DNA from: an uncultured Atopobiaceae bacterium
GTDB lineage: Bacteria; Actinomycetota; Coriobacteriia; Coriobacteriales; Atopobiaceae
Length of the DNA stretch: 64,000 bases
Assembly (NCBI GenBank): GCA_934792625.1
Contig: CAKVON010000006.1
Location: forward strand, 58,727 to 122,726
Reading direction: 5' to 3'
Below are positions 45,428 to 55,026 of the stretch, piece by piece. A program made the position numbers and the translations under genes. The notes beneath the pieces were generated by a model, which saw only the letters and a program-made list of their open reading frames with translations, was not told the DNA's origin and ran no database searches. Position 1 is the first letter of the stretch. The number at the start of each line of letters is the position of its first letter.

Positions 45428-46903
45428 CTAACGCCGGGCCAACGCGCGCAATGCCTCGGTCGCGCGCGGCTCGTCCACCGAGTCGTAGCGCACCACCAGC
45501 CGGCGCAACCCATCCGCCGCGGTCGCGTTTCGCGCGTCGTACGCTAGCTCGCCCATCGGCCGCGCCTTGATCCCCCTGCTGCCGAGAAGTGCCGCGAGCT
45601 CGGACTCCGACCGTCGCGCGTCGACCGCAAGCACGCAGTGCAGGCCCGCATCGGCCGCCTCCATCCGCACGCACCCGGACGCGACACTTGCCTCCAGCGC
45701 GCGGCGCAGGGCGTCGCGCTCGTCGCGGGCGCGCTTGCGCACGCGGGCCACGTGGCGCTCGTAGCTGCCGTCCGTCAGGATGCGCGCGAGGGCCAGCTGG
45801 TCGATGGTGCCCACGGTGGAGGAGTAGAACCCAAGCTCGCCCACGTAGCGACGAGCCAACTGCGGCGGCAGAACCATGTAGGCAAGGCGCAGCGCCGAGC
45901 CCAGGCCCATCGAGAACGTGTTGGTGTAGATGACCCGCCCGCAGGCGTCCACGCTCGCGAGGGACGGCACGGGCCTTCCCGCCAGCCGAAACTCGCAGTC
46001 GTAGTCGTCCTCCACAATCCAACGGTCGGTGTTGGCACGCGACGCCCAACCAAGCAGCTCGTAGCGCCTGGCGATGCTCGTGACCAGGCCCGTCGGGTAC
46101 TGGTGCGACGGCATCAGGTGCACGACGTTGGCACCGCTTTGCTCCAGGAGGCCGCAGCGCATGCCCTGGGCGTCCAACGGGATGTGTTCGACGCGGGCGC
46201 CATGCGCGCGATACAGAGACGTCAGGCGAGGGTAGCCGGGGTCCTCCAACGCGACCGAGAGGCCATGGCGCCCCAACAGCTGCACGATGGCGCCGTCAAG
46301 CACCTGGGCGCCGGCCCCCACGACCACGCATTCGGGGTCGACCTCCATCCCACGCGTCTGCCGAAGGTATCTCGCTATCGCCTCCCGCAGGCGCGGCAAC
46401 CCCTGCGCGGGGCTCGCGGCAAACAGCGAGGCGTCCGGCTCCTCCGCAAGCGTCGCGCGCAACGCACGCGTCCACAAACGTCCCGCCTCCGTCGCCGAGC
46501 CGCCCATGCGCCCGGTCGCCACACGTGGGGCCGCATCCCCCACGCGCACGTCACCCTCCTGCCGAGAAGTACCACGGGTCGCAGGCACCACCGGCGCGGT
46601 CGCGCCCGTCGCCACAGGCACCCCCGCCATGCCGGCGCCCGCCATGGCGTGCGCGCCCGCAGGCAGCTCGCACACGTAGAAGCCGCTTCGCGGACGGGAG
46701 GCCACGTAGCCCTCGACCACCAACTGCTCGTAGGCGCCCTCGACGGTGACCACGCTCACGCCAAGGTGCTCTGCCAGCGCGCGCTTCGACGGCAGCCGGT
46801 CGCCCGCGGCAAGCCTGCCGGCGACGACATCGTCGCGAATCGAGCGGTAGAGAAACTCGTAGAGGGGAACGTCGCCGCGCGCCGACAGATCGTAGTCGAG
46901 CAA
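45428..46903 (-). CDS. pdxR: MocR/PdxR-type regulator without the PLP lysine
   Basis: 491 residues from a TTG at 46903 with AAGG upstream. An N-terminal GntR winged helix ([20 protein letters not shown]) joins an aminotransferase-like domain. It is divergent from pdxS and pdxT, the position of PdxR, which activates them and senses PLP. In the segment that normally reads TFSK, with the PLP-binding lysine, the protein has [15 protein letters not shown], so lysine is replaced by methionine. Motif copies lie in the inter-domain linker (GTSRQ) and near the C-terminus (LLGSRG). The function may be altered; see findings. Confidence 0.85.
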   Translation of the reverse strand: MLDYDLSARGDVPLYEFLYRSIRDDVVAGRLAAGDRLPSKRALAEHLGVSVVTVEGAYEQLVVEGYVASRPRSGFYVCELPAGAHAMAGAGMAGVPVATGATAPVVPATRGTSRQEGDVRVGDAAPRVATGRMGGSATEAGRLWTRALRATLAEEPDASLFAASPAQGLPRLREAIARYLRQTRGMEVDPECVVVGAGAQVLDGAIVQLLGRHGLSVALEDPGYPRLTSLYRAHGARVEHIPLDAQGMRCGLLEQSGANVVHLMPSHQYPTGLVTSIARRYELLGWASRANTDRWIVEDDYDCEFRLAGRPVPSLASVDACGRVIYTNTFSMGLGSALRLAYMVLPPQLARRYVGELGFYSSTVGTIDQLALARILTDGSYERHVARVRKRARDERDALRRALEASVASGCVRMEAADAGLHCVLAVDARRSESELAALLGSRGIKARPMGELAYDARNATAADGLRRLVVRYDSVDEPRATEALRALARR

Positions 46904-47059
46904 CTGACCTTATCGCCACCTTGCGTCTGGCCTTACACTGACCCGACGATTTTCTCACCAACTGGGTGTTTTGCCAATGTCAGACCAACCCTATCCTTAC
47001 GGGAATCCAACACGGACACACGGTGGCAAACACGTCACCGCACGACGAAGGGAACGAGA

Positions 47060-47944
47060 ATGGCACAGGACACCCAGGACCGCGGCGCGCTCAACAGGGA
47101 ACTCGCGCAGATGTTCAAGGGCGGCGTCATCATGGACGTCACCACCCCCGAGCAGGCACGCATCGCCGAGGAGGCGGGCGCCTGCGCCGTCATGGCACTC
47201 GAGCGCATCCCGGCCGACATCCGCGCCGCCGGTGGCGTCAGCCGCATGAGCGACCCCAAGATGATCAAGGGCATCCAGCAGGCCGTCTCCATCCCCGTCA
47301 TGGCAAAGGTGCGCATCGGCCACTTCGTCGAGGCGCAGATCCTGCAGGCCATCGACATCGACTACATCGACGAGTCCGAGGTCCTGACCCCCGCCGACGA
47401 CACCCACCACATCGACAAGACCAAGTTCGCCGTGCCGTTCGTCTGCGGTGCCCGCGACCTGGGCGAAGCCCTGCGCCGCGTCGCCGAGGGCGCGAGCATG
47501 ATCCGCACCAAGGGCGAGGCTGGCACCGGCGACGTCGTCCAGGCCGTCCGCCACATGCGCAAGATGCAGAGCCAGATCCGCGAGGTCGCGGGCCTCGCCG
47601 AGGACGAGCTGTTCGAGAAGGCCAAGCAGCTCCAGGTGCCCCTCGACCTGCTGCGACAGGTCCACGAGACCGGCGAGCTGCCCGTGGTCAACTTCGCCGC
47701 AGGCGGCGTGGCGACGCCTGCCGACGCCGCCCTCATGATGCAGCTGGGCGCCGAGGGCGTCTTCGTCGGCTCGGGCATCTTCAAGAGCGGCAACCCCGCG
47801 AAGCGCGCCGCCGCCATCGTCAAGTCGGTCGCCAACTACACCGACGCGGCACTTATCGCCAGCCTTTCCGAGGACCTGGGCGAGGCCATGGTCGGCATCA
47901 ACGCCGGCGAGATCGACGTCATCATGGAGGAGCGCGGCCTGTAG
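47060..47944 (+). CDS. pdxS: Pyridoxal 5'-phosphate synthase subunit PdxS
   Basis: 294 residues, highly typical: [38 protein letters not shown] with the catalytic lysine, [25 protein letters not shown] and [20 protein letters not shown]. It condenses ribose 5-phosphate, glyceraldehyde 3-phosphate and ammonia to PLP. The ATG follows GAAGGGAACGAGA. pdxT follows after 21 bases. Confidence 0.97.
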   Translation: MAQDTQDRGALNRELAQMFKGGVIMDVTTPEQARIAEEAGACAVMALERIPADIRAAGGVSRMSDPKMIKGIQQAVSIPVMAKVRIGHFVEAQILQAIDIDYIDESEVLTPADDTHHIDKTKFAVPFVCGARDLGEALRRVAEGASMIRTKGEAGTGDVVQAVRHMRKMQSQIREVAGLAEDELFEKAKQLQVPLDLLRQVHETGELPVVNFAAGGVATPADAALMMQLGAEGVFVGSGIFKSGNPAKRAAAIVKSVANYTDAALIASLSEDLGEAMVGINAGEIDVIMEERGL

Positions 47945-47965
47945 GCCACGGGAAGGCGGGAAACG

Positions 47966-48538
47966 ATGAGCAGGAAAATCGCCGTCCTGGCCGTTCAGGG
48001 CGCCTTCGCCGAGCACGAGCGCATGCTCGAGGGCCTTGGCTGCGAGTGCGTCGAGCTCCGCCAGGCGGCCGACCTCGAGCGCGACTTCGACGGCCTGGTG
48101 CTTCCGGGCGGCGAGTCGACCACCCAAGGCAAGCTGCTCGACGAGCTGGGGATGCTCGAGGGACTTCGCGACCGCATCGCGGGTGGCCTGCCCACCCTCG
48201 CCACCTGCGCGGGCCTGATCCTTCTGGCGCGGCGCCTGGACGCCCACGACGACCGCGGCACCCCTCGCCTTTCCACCATGGACGTGGAGGTCCGCCGCAA
48301 CGCCTACGGTCGCCAGCTGGGAAGCTTTCGCACCACGGCCACGGTCGAAGGCGTCGGCGAGGTGCCCGCGACCTTCATCCGCGCGCCCTACGTCACGCAT
48401 GCCGAGAAGGACGTCGAGGTCCTGGCGCAGGTCGACGGTCGCATCGTGGCGGTGAGGCAGGGCAGGCAGCTGGGCCTCGCCTTCCACCCCGAGCTCGATC
48501 CCGACACGCGCCTGCACGAGCTGTTCCTCTCGCTGTAG
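47966..48538 (+). CDS. pdxT: Pyridoxal 5'-phosphate synthase glutaminase PdxT
   Basis: 190 residues. Triad and fold: GGESTTQGKLL, the nucleophile in LATCAGLILLA, and the C-terminal LAFHPEL histidine/glutamate. It supplies ammonia to PdxS. A motif copy falls in a surface loop (THAEKDVEVL). A terminator with another motif-like loop follows 93 bases after the stop. Confidence 0.96.
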   Translation: MSRKIAVLAVQGAFAEHERMLEGLGCECVELRQAADLERDFDGLVLPGGESTTQGKLLDELGMLEGLRDRIAGGLPTLATCAGLILLARRLDAHDDRGTPRLSTMDVEVRRNAYGRQLGSFRTTATVEGVGEVPATFIRAPYVTHAEKDVEVLAQVDGRIVAVRQGRQLGLAFHPELDPDTRLHELFLSL

Positions 48539-48630
48539 ACACCGCGACCCACGGGGTCCAACGGGAGCCCACCGGAGCCAGACAGTCATCCGACGGCATC
48601 CCGACAGCATCGAACAACATTCCAACAAGA

Positions 48631-48662
48631 ATGGGGCCGCCCGAGAAGATCGGACGGCCCCA
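48631..48662 (+). terminator. Hairpin terminator after pdxT, motif-like loop
   Basis: TGGGGCCGCCCG and CGGACGGCCCCA pair (one mismatch) around AGAAGAT, followed by TCTCATT. The loop side reads CCCGAGAAG, a partial copy of the dispersed motif, as in the ftnA terminator. Confidence 0.65.
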
Positions 48663-48713
48663 TCTCATTGCGCGATTCTTGTCGCGTGTGACTCGACGCG
48701 CGGCAGGCGAATC

Positions 48714-49808
48714 CTAGTAGCGGTTGCCGCCACGGTAGCCGCCGCGGTCGTTGCCGCCGCGATAGCCACCACGATCGTTGCCGCCACGGTAGCCGCCACG
48801 GTTGTCGCGGCCGCCGAAGCCGCGATCGTTGCCGCCACGGTAACCACCACGGTTGTCGCGGCCGCCGAAGCCGCGGTCGTTGCCGCCACGGAAGCCGCCG
48901 CGGTCGCCACCACGACGGTCGTCACGGCCGCCGAAGCCGCCGCGGTTGTCGCGGCCGCCGAAGCCGCGGTCGTTGCCGCCACGGAAGCCGCCGCGGTCGC
49001 CGCCACGGTTGTCACGGCCGCCGAAGCCGCCGCGGTCGCCGCCACGACGGTCGTCACGGCCTCCGAAGCCGCCACGACGGTCGCCGCCACGGTCGCCGCC
49101 GCGGAAGCCGCCACGGTTGTCGCGGCCGCCGAAGCCGCCGCGACGGTCGCCGCCACGGAAGCCGCCGCGGTCGTTGCCGCCACGGCCGCCGAAGTCACGG
49201 TCGTTGTCCAGGCCCATGGCAACCAGCGGGTCGATGACCTTGTCGAGCATGGCGAACAGCTCGTCGAGCTCCTCGTCGGACAGGCCGGGCACGTAGCGCT
49301 CGGCGTCGACGCCGGCAGCCTCGGCCTCGTCGGCGGCACCCTCGGCGGCGCGCACGACGACGTGGCGCTTGTCCTCGTCCTCGGGGACGATGCGGGCCAC
49401 GAGGTCCTTCTCCTCGGCCTCGGCCAGGATCTCGTCCAGGGCACGGACGCCCATGCCCAGCAGGTCAGCCATCTCCTTCTGCTCCATGCTCGGCTTGAGC
49501 TCGAGCAGGCGCAGCGCGCGGACCAGGTCCTTCACGCGGCCGGCCTTCTCCTCGGCGGCGTCGTTGATGGCGTTGCGGCGGTTGCGCAGCAGGCGAGCGG
49601 CACGGTTGCACTTGTCCAAGAGGGTCGCGTCGTAGTCAGGCTCAACCTCGTCGTCCTTCTCGGCATCCTCGGCCTCGTCGTCGGCCTGCTCCTCGTCGAA
49701 CTCGGCCTCGTCGAAGGACTCGACGGTCTCGTCGATGGCGTCATCCATGGCGTCGTCGATGTTCTCGCTCTCGAAGTTCTCGTTCTCGTAGTTCTCGTTC
49801 TCGGACAT
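48714..49808 (-). CDS. Winged-helix protein with acidic head and RGG-repeat tail
   Basis: 364 residues from 49808 (GAGAGGG upstream). The first 60 residues are Glu/Asp/Asn-rich (MSENENYENENFESENID). Residues 65-190 contain a MarR-like helix-turn-helix (MEQKEMADLLGMGVRALDEI) and LSDEELDELFAMLDKVIDPL. From about 195 to the end come about 17 repeats of GG(F/Y)RGGNDRG and GGFGGRDNRG. Such RGG/GR-rich tails bind RNA and drive condensate formation in other proteins. The acid head may neutralise the basic tail. It is a single-gene unit; function not assigned. Confidence 0.8.
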   Translation of the reverse strand: MSENENYENENFESENIDDAMDDAIDETVESFDEAEFDEEQADDEAEDAEKDDEVEPDYDATLLDKCNRAARLLRNRRNAINDAAEEKAGRVKDLVRALRLLELKPSMEQKEMADLLGMGVRALDEILAEAEEKDLVARIVPEDEDKRHVVVRAAEGAADEAEAAGVDAERYVPGLSDEELDELFAMLDKVIDPLVAMGLDNDRDFGGRGGNDRGGFRGGDRRGGFGGRDNRGGFRGGDRGGDRRGGFGGRDDRRGGDRGGFGGRDNRGGDRGGFRGGNDRGFGGRDNRGGFGGRDDRRGGDRGGFRGGNDRGFGGRDNRGGYRGGNDRGFGGRDNRGGYRGGNDRGGYRGGNDRGGYRGGNRY

Positions 49809-50081
49809 GCGTCCCTCTCCTTCTGCGCCGACCCTTCGGCGCGTCACGTGCCCCTCGCGGGGGCAGCACGCCTTCGTCGCGTGCGATTCAAACGGGCGGT
49901 GTCCCGATGCGGGACCCGCGTTCCATGGCCGGCCGCCCCATGCGACCGACAAAACCTGACCAAGTTTAGGGGCGCGGACACCCGATGCGTGCCCGCGCCC
50001 CGTTTGCCCACGAAAGGCCCACGTCATGTGCATGTTTCCTGCAGAGAAGTGCCTCGCGCGCAGGACGGTCCCCGCGGGTCC

Positions 50082-51746
50082 CTACGCCTGCCTGTACGTG
50101 GAGAGGAAGTCGGCCAGGTCCTCCATGCACTCCTTGAGGACCTCCATGCGCGGCAGGTAGACGATGCGGAAGTGGTCGGGCTCCGCCCAGTTGAAGCCAC
50201 CGCCGCGCGTGATCAGGATCTTCTTCTGGTGCAGCAGGTCGAGCGCGAACTGCTCGTCGTCGGTGATGTTGAACTTCTTCACGTCGAGCTTGGGGAAGAT
50301 GTAGAACGCCGCCTTGGGCTTGACCGCCGTGACGCCATCGATCTGGTTGAGCGACTCGTAGACGTAGTTGCGCTGCTCGTAGACGCGGCCACCGGGGCGG
50401 ATGTACTCGTTGACCGACTGGTAGCCGCCCAACGCGGTCTGGACGATGGACTGCGCCGGCACGTTGGAGCACAGGCGCATGTTGGACAGCATGTTGACTC
50501 CCAGGATGAAGTCCCTCATCGAGGCGATGTTGCCCGACAACACCATCCAGCCCACTCGGTAGCCACAGATCATGTGCGACTTGGACAGGCCCGAGAAGGT
50601 GACGCAGGGAAGGTCGGGCGCGAGCGACGCGATCGAGACGTGCTCGAAGCCGTCCATGATCAGGCGATCGTAGATCTCGTCGGAGAAGATCATCAGCTGG
50701 TGCCTGCGCGCGATCTCGACGATGCCCTCGAGGATCTCGCGCGAGTAGACGGCGCCCGTGGGGTTGTTCGGGTTGATGATGACGATGGCCTTGGTGCGCG
50801 AGGTGACCTTGCTCTCCATGTCCTGCAGGTCGGGGTTCCACTCGTTGGCCTCGTCGCAGACGTAGTGGACGGGGTTGCCGCCGGCCAGGGTGACGCACGC
50901 GGTCCACAACGGGTAGTCCGGGCTGGGGATCAGCACCTCGTCCCCATCGTCGAGAAGGGCGTGCATGCAAAGCTGGATGAGCTCGGACACGCCGTTGCCG
51001 GTGTAGATGTGCCTCATGTCGACGTTGGGGATGTTGCGCAGCTGGGAGTACTGCATGATCGCCTTGCGCGCGGCGAACAGGCCACGCGAGTCGGAGTAGC
51101 CCTCGCAGTCGGCCAGCTGCTGGCGCATGTCAAAAACGACCTCGTCCGGGGCACGGAAGCCGAACGGCGCGGGGTTGCCGATGTTGAGCTTGAGGATGCG
51201 GGCACCACCCTCCTCCATACGGGCGGCCTCGTCGACCACCGGGCCACGCACGTCGTACAGGACGTTGTCGAGCTTGTCGGACTTCTTGAACTGTCGCATG
51301 GGTGTCTCCCCCTGGATGTCGTTACTGACTGTGGTTACGGGTGCGGATGCGCTCGCAGGTGACGCGGTGGTCGATACGACCGAGGTGGCAGAAGGCCCGG
51401 GCGCGGCGTTTTCGACCGCGGCGGTCGGGCTCGGGGTGGCCGGGGCCATGCCCGGCCCGCTAGCTCGTGCGGGAAGCACCGGGTTAGCTGCCGGAACGCG
51501 GGCGACGCGCGGCGCGGGATCGTCGGCTGGGACTCCCGCGAGCCAGGCGGGGTCAACCCGCAACAGGTCGGCAAGGAGCGACATGGCGTCGCGACGGGGC
51601 GTGACCTTGCCGCTGACGTACTGGCTCACCTGGGACTTACCGAGCTTGGCGCCCTTCTCGGCAGCCATTCGGACGAGGTCGGACTGCCTGATGCCCGCGG
51701 CATCCATCGTGGCCGCGAGCCTGTCTTTGAACGAGTTGCCTGGCAT
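50082..51746 (-). CDS. XRE regulator fused to AlaA-type aminotransferase
   Basis: 554 residues in one open frame. Residues 1-68 form an XRE helix-turn-helix (IRQSDLVRMAAEKGAKLGKS, then QVSQYVSGKVTPRRD). Residues 70-149 are an Ala/Pro/Ser/Thr-rich linker. From 150 on, the protein is a full PLP aminotransferase: NPNNPTGAVYSREIL, DEIYDRLI, the lysine in FSGLSKSHMICGYRVGW and ITRGGGFNWAEPDHFRIVYL. GGGGGAG stands 6 bases before the codon for Met150 (51299), so the enzyme could also be made alone. GGAAGG precedes the first ATG. The upstream region has three candidate operators. Confidence 0.9.
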   Translation of the reverse strand: MPGNSFKDRLAATMDAAGIRQSDLVRMAAEKGAKLGKSQVSQYVSGKVTPRRDAMSLLADLLRVDPAWLAGVPADDPAPRVARVPAANPVLPARASGPGMAPATPSPTAAVENAAPGPSATSVVSTTASPASASAPVTTVSNDIQGETPMRQFKKSDKLDNVLYDVRGPVVDEAARMEEGGARILKLNIGNPAPFGFRAPDEVVFDMRQQLADCEGYSDSRGLFAARKAIMQYSQLRNIPNVDMRHIYTGNGVSELIQLCMHALLDDGDEVLIPSPDYPLWTACVTLAGGNPVHYVCDEANEWNPDLQDMESKVTSRTKAIVIINPNNPTGAVYSREILEGIVEIARRHQLMIFSDEIYDRLIMDGFEHVSIASLAPDLPCVTFSGLSKSHMICGYRVGWMVLSGNIASMRDFILGVNMLSNMRLCSNVPAQSIVQTALGGYQSVNEYIRPGGRVYEQRNYVYESLNQIDGVTAVKPKAAFYIFPKLDVKKFNITDDEQFALDLLHQKKILITRGGGFNWAEPDHFRIVYLPRMEVLKECMEDLADFLSTYRQA

Positions 51747-51792
51747 GCGAGCGTCCTTCCGGTCGTGCGATTGCCCTGGAGGTGGATGGTGG

Positions 51793-51881
51793 AATTGAAC
51801 TAGTTCAATTTCGGTCTTCTCGGCAGGGCCGTTAGTTCAATTTTGTTGAACTATAGCACGTTGGAATTGAACTGATTGAAC
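51793..51881 (-). promoter_or_regulatory. Triple operator array and -10 box of the XRE-aminotransferase gene
   Basis: Site 1, AATTGAACTAGTTCAATT (51793-51810), is a perfect palindrome. Site 2 (51833-51853) has arms TAGTTCAA and TTGAACTA around TTTTG. Site 3 (51863-51881) repeats TTGAACT-GATTGAACT directly. All share the half-site TTGAACT. On the minus strand a -10 box TATAGT (51850-51855) overlaps site 2. A motif copy (51814-51825) lies between sites 1 and 2. Autoregulation by the XRE domain is likely. Confidence 0.8.
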
Positions 51882-51919
51882 TTCATGGCAGCAACATCTG
51901 GCGGGCGGCAAGTAGCGCC

Positions 51920-52762
51920 CTACCTCTCGCGACGGAGCGTCTCGAGCATGTGGCGGGGCACCGCATGGCGAGCGCAACTGCCGATGACGTTTCCCGCGGC
52001 GCGCTTGGCATCGGCCGAGCCGTTGCTCGTTGCATAGGCATGGCCGAACGCGGCGAAGCGCTCGAGCATGCAGATGTCGTTGCCGCCATCGCCGTACACC
52101 GCGACCTCGTCCTCCCCCAGGCCCAGCCATCCCGCGAGCCACGCGAGGGCCGAACCCTTGTCGACGCCCGCCGCGGTGACTTCGAACATCGTGGGATCGA
52201 AGGGGGCGTTGACGACCTCGGGATGCCCTGCCAGAAACGCCGACACCTCGCGGGCGACCTCGGGCGGCTGGCCCTGCAGGTGGAGGTTGACCTTGCAGAC
52301 GGGCAGCGACGCGAGCTGGGCGGACGTGCAGCCGTAGACGTACTCGGGCCCGCCCGTCATCCTCATTCCTCGCGTGGCGATCCTCCAGTAGCGCGGGGCG
52401 TCCGCGAACGCGGCGGCGTGCTCGTCCTCCGAACAGCGGTGGTAGGTGTGCTCGGCGGTCACAAACTCGAAGGGCAGGTCGCCAAACTCACTAACCAGGT
52501 CCACGCAGAACGCGGGGTCGACGGCCTCGGCGCGAAGGACCTCGTCGCCCTCGCCCAGCACGATCGACCCGTTGGCGCACACCACGCACATCCCCCCGCA
52601 AAAGCCGAAGTCGCGCGTCGTGCGGAACACTCGCCCGGTGGCCACCGAGAAGTGCGCGCCGGCCGCACGGACCCTGCCTATCGAGGTCAGGATCGTGCGG
52701 TCGGTCATGTGCATGGAGTTGAGCAGGGTCCCGTCGAGGTCTGCCGCGAAGAGTCTGATCAT
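51920..52762 (-). CDS. Cof-type HAD-superfamily phosphatase
   Basis: 280 residues. Motif I is AADLDGTLLN at residues 6-15, motif II is FSVATGR, motif III the lysine in VDKGSALAWLAG, and motif IV VYGDGGNDICMLE. Subfamily IIB enzymes dephosphorylate sugar phosphates, FMN, PLP or related metabolites; the specificity here is unknown. The chosen start at 52762 follows AAGGA. A motif near copy at about 52640 is read AHFSVA. Confidence 0.88.
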   Translation of the reverse strand: MIRLFAADLDGTLLNSMHMTDRTILTSIGRVRAAGAHFSVATGRVFRTTRDFGFCGGMCVVCANGSIVLGEGDEVLRAEAVDPAFCVDLVSEFGDLPFEFVTAEHTYHRCSEDEHAAAFADAPRYWRIATRGMRMTGGPEYVYGCTSAQLASLPVCKVNLHLQGQPPEVAREVSAFLAGHPEVVNAPFDPTMFEVTAAGVDKGSALAWLAGWLGLGEDEVAVYGDGGNDICMLERFAAFGHAYATSNGSADAKRAAGNVIGSCARHAVPRHMLETLRRER

Positions 52763-52846
52763 GCGCGATTCCTTACGTAGCGGCGCGGGCGGAGCGGACC
52801 TGCGAGGCGGGAGCGTCACCCTTGCGCCTGCAGGCGTCGTTCGGCA

Positions 52847-53824
52847 TCAGGCATCACGCCAGTCGAGGCGCGGCTCGGGGCAGACCAGCTGCCGCGGGTC
52901 GGCGCCCTCGGCGTCGGCGAGGCTCACCCAACGGACGGCGGGGTCGTCGTAGGTGCTGTAGTAGTAGCGACCCGTCCGGGCCGAGAAGCAGCTGGTGTAG
53001 AGGGTCTTCTCGAAGGAGCCGTCGGCCATCGCCGCGGCACCCTCGACCATGGCCACGCCCTCGAGCGTGCGGAACATGCGCACGACGTTGTCGACCTCGG
53101 AGTCCTTGACCGGGTAGTGCGCGTTGAGGTAGGCAACCTTGACGAAGCGCGACGGCGAGTAGCAGTCGCCCGGGATGCCGCGCATGCCGGCGCCCACGCC
53201 ATAGGGTGCGAGCTTGGCGCGGCCCCACTCGCTCGCCTGCGGGAATGCGTTGTCCGCCGTCACGTAGCTGCGCAGGTTCTCCAGGTGCCACTCGAGCGAG
53301 GGCTGGTTGGTCAGCACGTCCACGGGGTCGTCCAGCACGTGCATGCCGTCGGGGCGGCACTCCACCACGATGCTGCGGGCCGCGTCGCCAATAATCCAGT
53401 GCAGGTAGCTCACGCCCAGGCCCTCGCCCGCGGGCTGGCCCACGACCACCGTGTCGCGCAGCGCGGCCTCGGCCTCGTCCACTGTCGAGAAGTGCGCGCA
53501 GACCCACAGCGGAAACTCATAGGCGCACACGTTCGACCTGCCCTCGACGGGCGCGTCGGCGTACTCGGCAAAGCCCGGGAAGTTGAGGCCGGCGACGGCC
53601 AGTCCCGCGTCGTTTCCGCAGTCGAAGAACATGGGGTAGCCGTCCATGGCGACGCACATGCCGATGGTGGCGTGGGCGGCCGGGGCGTCGTCCACGTAGC
53701 GGTAGGCCACGTCGTGGCCCTTGGGAACCACACGGACCTTCTCGCCATAGCCGTGGTTCCAGTCGAGGTTGCGCCCGAGGAACATATTCCCGTCGGAACC
53801 GTTGAACCTAACAGCCGTGCACAT
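52847..53824 (-). CDS. Choloylglycine hydrolase/penicillin acylase family protein
   Basis: 325 residues. Removal of Met1 exposes the nucleophile Cys2 (MCTAVRF), and family residues Arg18 and Asp21 (GRNLDW), Asn81 (AGLNFPGFAEY), Asn173 (LTNQPSLEWHLENL) and Arg in SPSRFVKVAYLN are in place. Asn rather than Tyr at position 81 favours a bile-salt-hydrolase-like site. The protein would cleave N-acyl amides such as conjugated bile salts or quorum-signal amides. GGAGG precedes the ATG. Subclass and substrate would need a phylogeny. Confidence 0.88.
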   Translation of the reverse strand: MCTAVRFNGSDGNMFLGRNLDWNHGYGEKVRVVPKGHDVAYRYVDDAPAAHATIGMCVAMDGYPMFFDCGNDAGLAVAGLNFPGFAEYADAPVEGRSNVCAYEFPLWVCAHFSTVDEAEAALRDTVVVGQPAGEGLGVSYLHWIIGDAARSIVVECRPDGMHVLDDPVDVLTNQPSLEWHLENLRSYVTADNAFPQASEWGRAKLAPYGVGAGMRGIPGDCYSPSRFVKVAYLNAHYPVKDSEVDNVVRMFRTLEGVAMVEGAAAMADGSFEKTLYTSCFSARTGRYYYSTYDDPAVRWVSLADAEGADPRQLVCPEPRLDWRDA

Positions 53825-53949
53825 GGTGCGCCTCCGTCCCTGTCACTCGGCGGGCGCGGGTGCGCCCGGGTAGTGCGACAATCGGTTGTGTTCGCTCGAT
53901 TGTCGCACTAACACGACGGTCGGGGCCTCAGACGGCGGGAGGGCACCAC

Positions 53950-55026
53950 ATGGCCACACCAAACGGGATCGGACGCAGGGGCGCCGTGGCGCTCGCTTCC
54001 TGCATACTGGCCTTGACCTGCGCGTTTGCCTGCGGCTGCGCGGACATTGGCGCCACGGGCGAGTCCGAGCGCGAGGCCATCGCCGCGGCCGAGCCCGCCT
54101 ACGAGCAGCTGTGCGACGCGATCGACCAGCACAAGGCAATCGTCGCCATCGATGGTTCGGAGACGGACCTGTGGCGTGCCTGCTGGCGCGCGGCGCTGGA
54201 CCCCGACAACGTCTGTCTTGACGAGACACCCCAGCCGACGTTCACCGTCATGGGCAAGACGCTCGTCCTTCTCAGCTACAACTACCCGCACAGGCGCGGC
54301 ATGGCCACGCTCGCCCGATGCGAGCGCCAGGCGCAGGCGATCGCCGACATGGCGCCCGCGGGCGATGACTGGGAGCGCGCCCTGTACGCCCATGACGCGA
54401 TCTGTCGGATGGTGCGCTACGACCCCGACGAGGGCGGCAACGACCTCATCGGCTACGACAACCACACCCGCAGGGTCGACGGCGTGTTCGTCGACCACGT
54501 GGCCGTGTGCCAGGGCTACGCCGCCGCCTACGAGCTGGTCTGCGACAAGATGGGCATCCGGTGCGACACCGTGGTGAGCGAGGACCACGCCTGGAACGTG
54601 GTCACCATCGACGGCCGTCGCTACCACGTGGACCTGACGAACGACGACATGGACGAGAGGGACTCGTCGGGCCGCGAGTACGTGTGCCACGACTACTTCA
54701 TGCTCAGCACCGACGAGATGGAGGCCGCGGGCGAGAGGGTCTCGCAGGACGAGACCCCCTGCGACAGGCTCGACGATACCCGCGACGGCTACTTTCGCAG
54801 GATGGGGGCGCTGTTCGACGAGTACGACCCCAAGCGCGTGAGGGCCGCCCTCGAGCGCCAGGTAAAGCTCGGGCAGAACGCCCCCGCGGTGCGCTTTACA
54901 AACAAGGAGGCCTACCGCGCCTGCTGCGACGACCTCGACCACGGGGACGGCAGCGCCGCGCCCGACGGCGCGTCCTCCTACTGGCCGGACGACGAGCTGT
55001 ACGTGGTCACCGCCGTGATGGACTAG
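53950..55026 (+). CDS. Transglutaminase-like lipoprotein
   Basis: 358 residues. The N-terminus MATPNGIGRRGAVALASCIL... ends in ALTCAFACGCADIG, a plausible lipobox with Cys attached to lipid. The catalytic core at residues 190-240 has VAVCQGYAAAYELV (Cys), EDHAWNVV (His) and YHVDLTNDDMD (Asp), the transglutaminase-like triad. Secreted members crosslink or hydrolyse cell-wall peptides. GGGAGG precedes the ATG. Its TAG stop overlaps that of the convergent deformylase gene through CTAG. Confidence 0.82.
   Translation: MATPNGIGRRGAVALASCILALTCAFACGCADIGATGESEREAIAAAEPAYEQLCDAIDQHKAIVAIDGSETDLWRACWRAALDPDNVCLDETPQPTFTVMGKTLVLLSYNYPHRRGMATLARCERQAQAIADMAPAGDDWERALYAHDAICRMVRYDPDEGGNDLIGYDNHTRRVDGVFVDHVAVCQGYAAAYELVCDKMGIRCDTVVSEDHAWNVVTIDGRRYHVDLTNDDMDERDSSGREYVCHDYFMLSTDEMEAAGERVSQDETPCDRLDDTRDGYFRRMGALFDEYDPKRVRAALERQVKLGQNAPAVRFTNKEAYRACCDDLDHGDGSAAPDGASSYWPDDELYVVTAVMD

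Noticed and set aside
48853..49296. Pro/Arg-rich plus-strand frame opposite the RGG gene
   Set aside because: It is the complement of the GGFRGGNDRG repeats and has no independent support.
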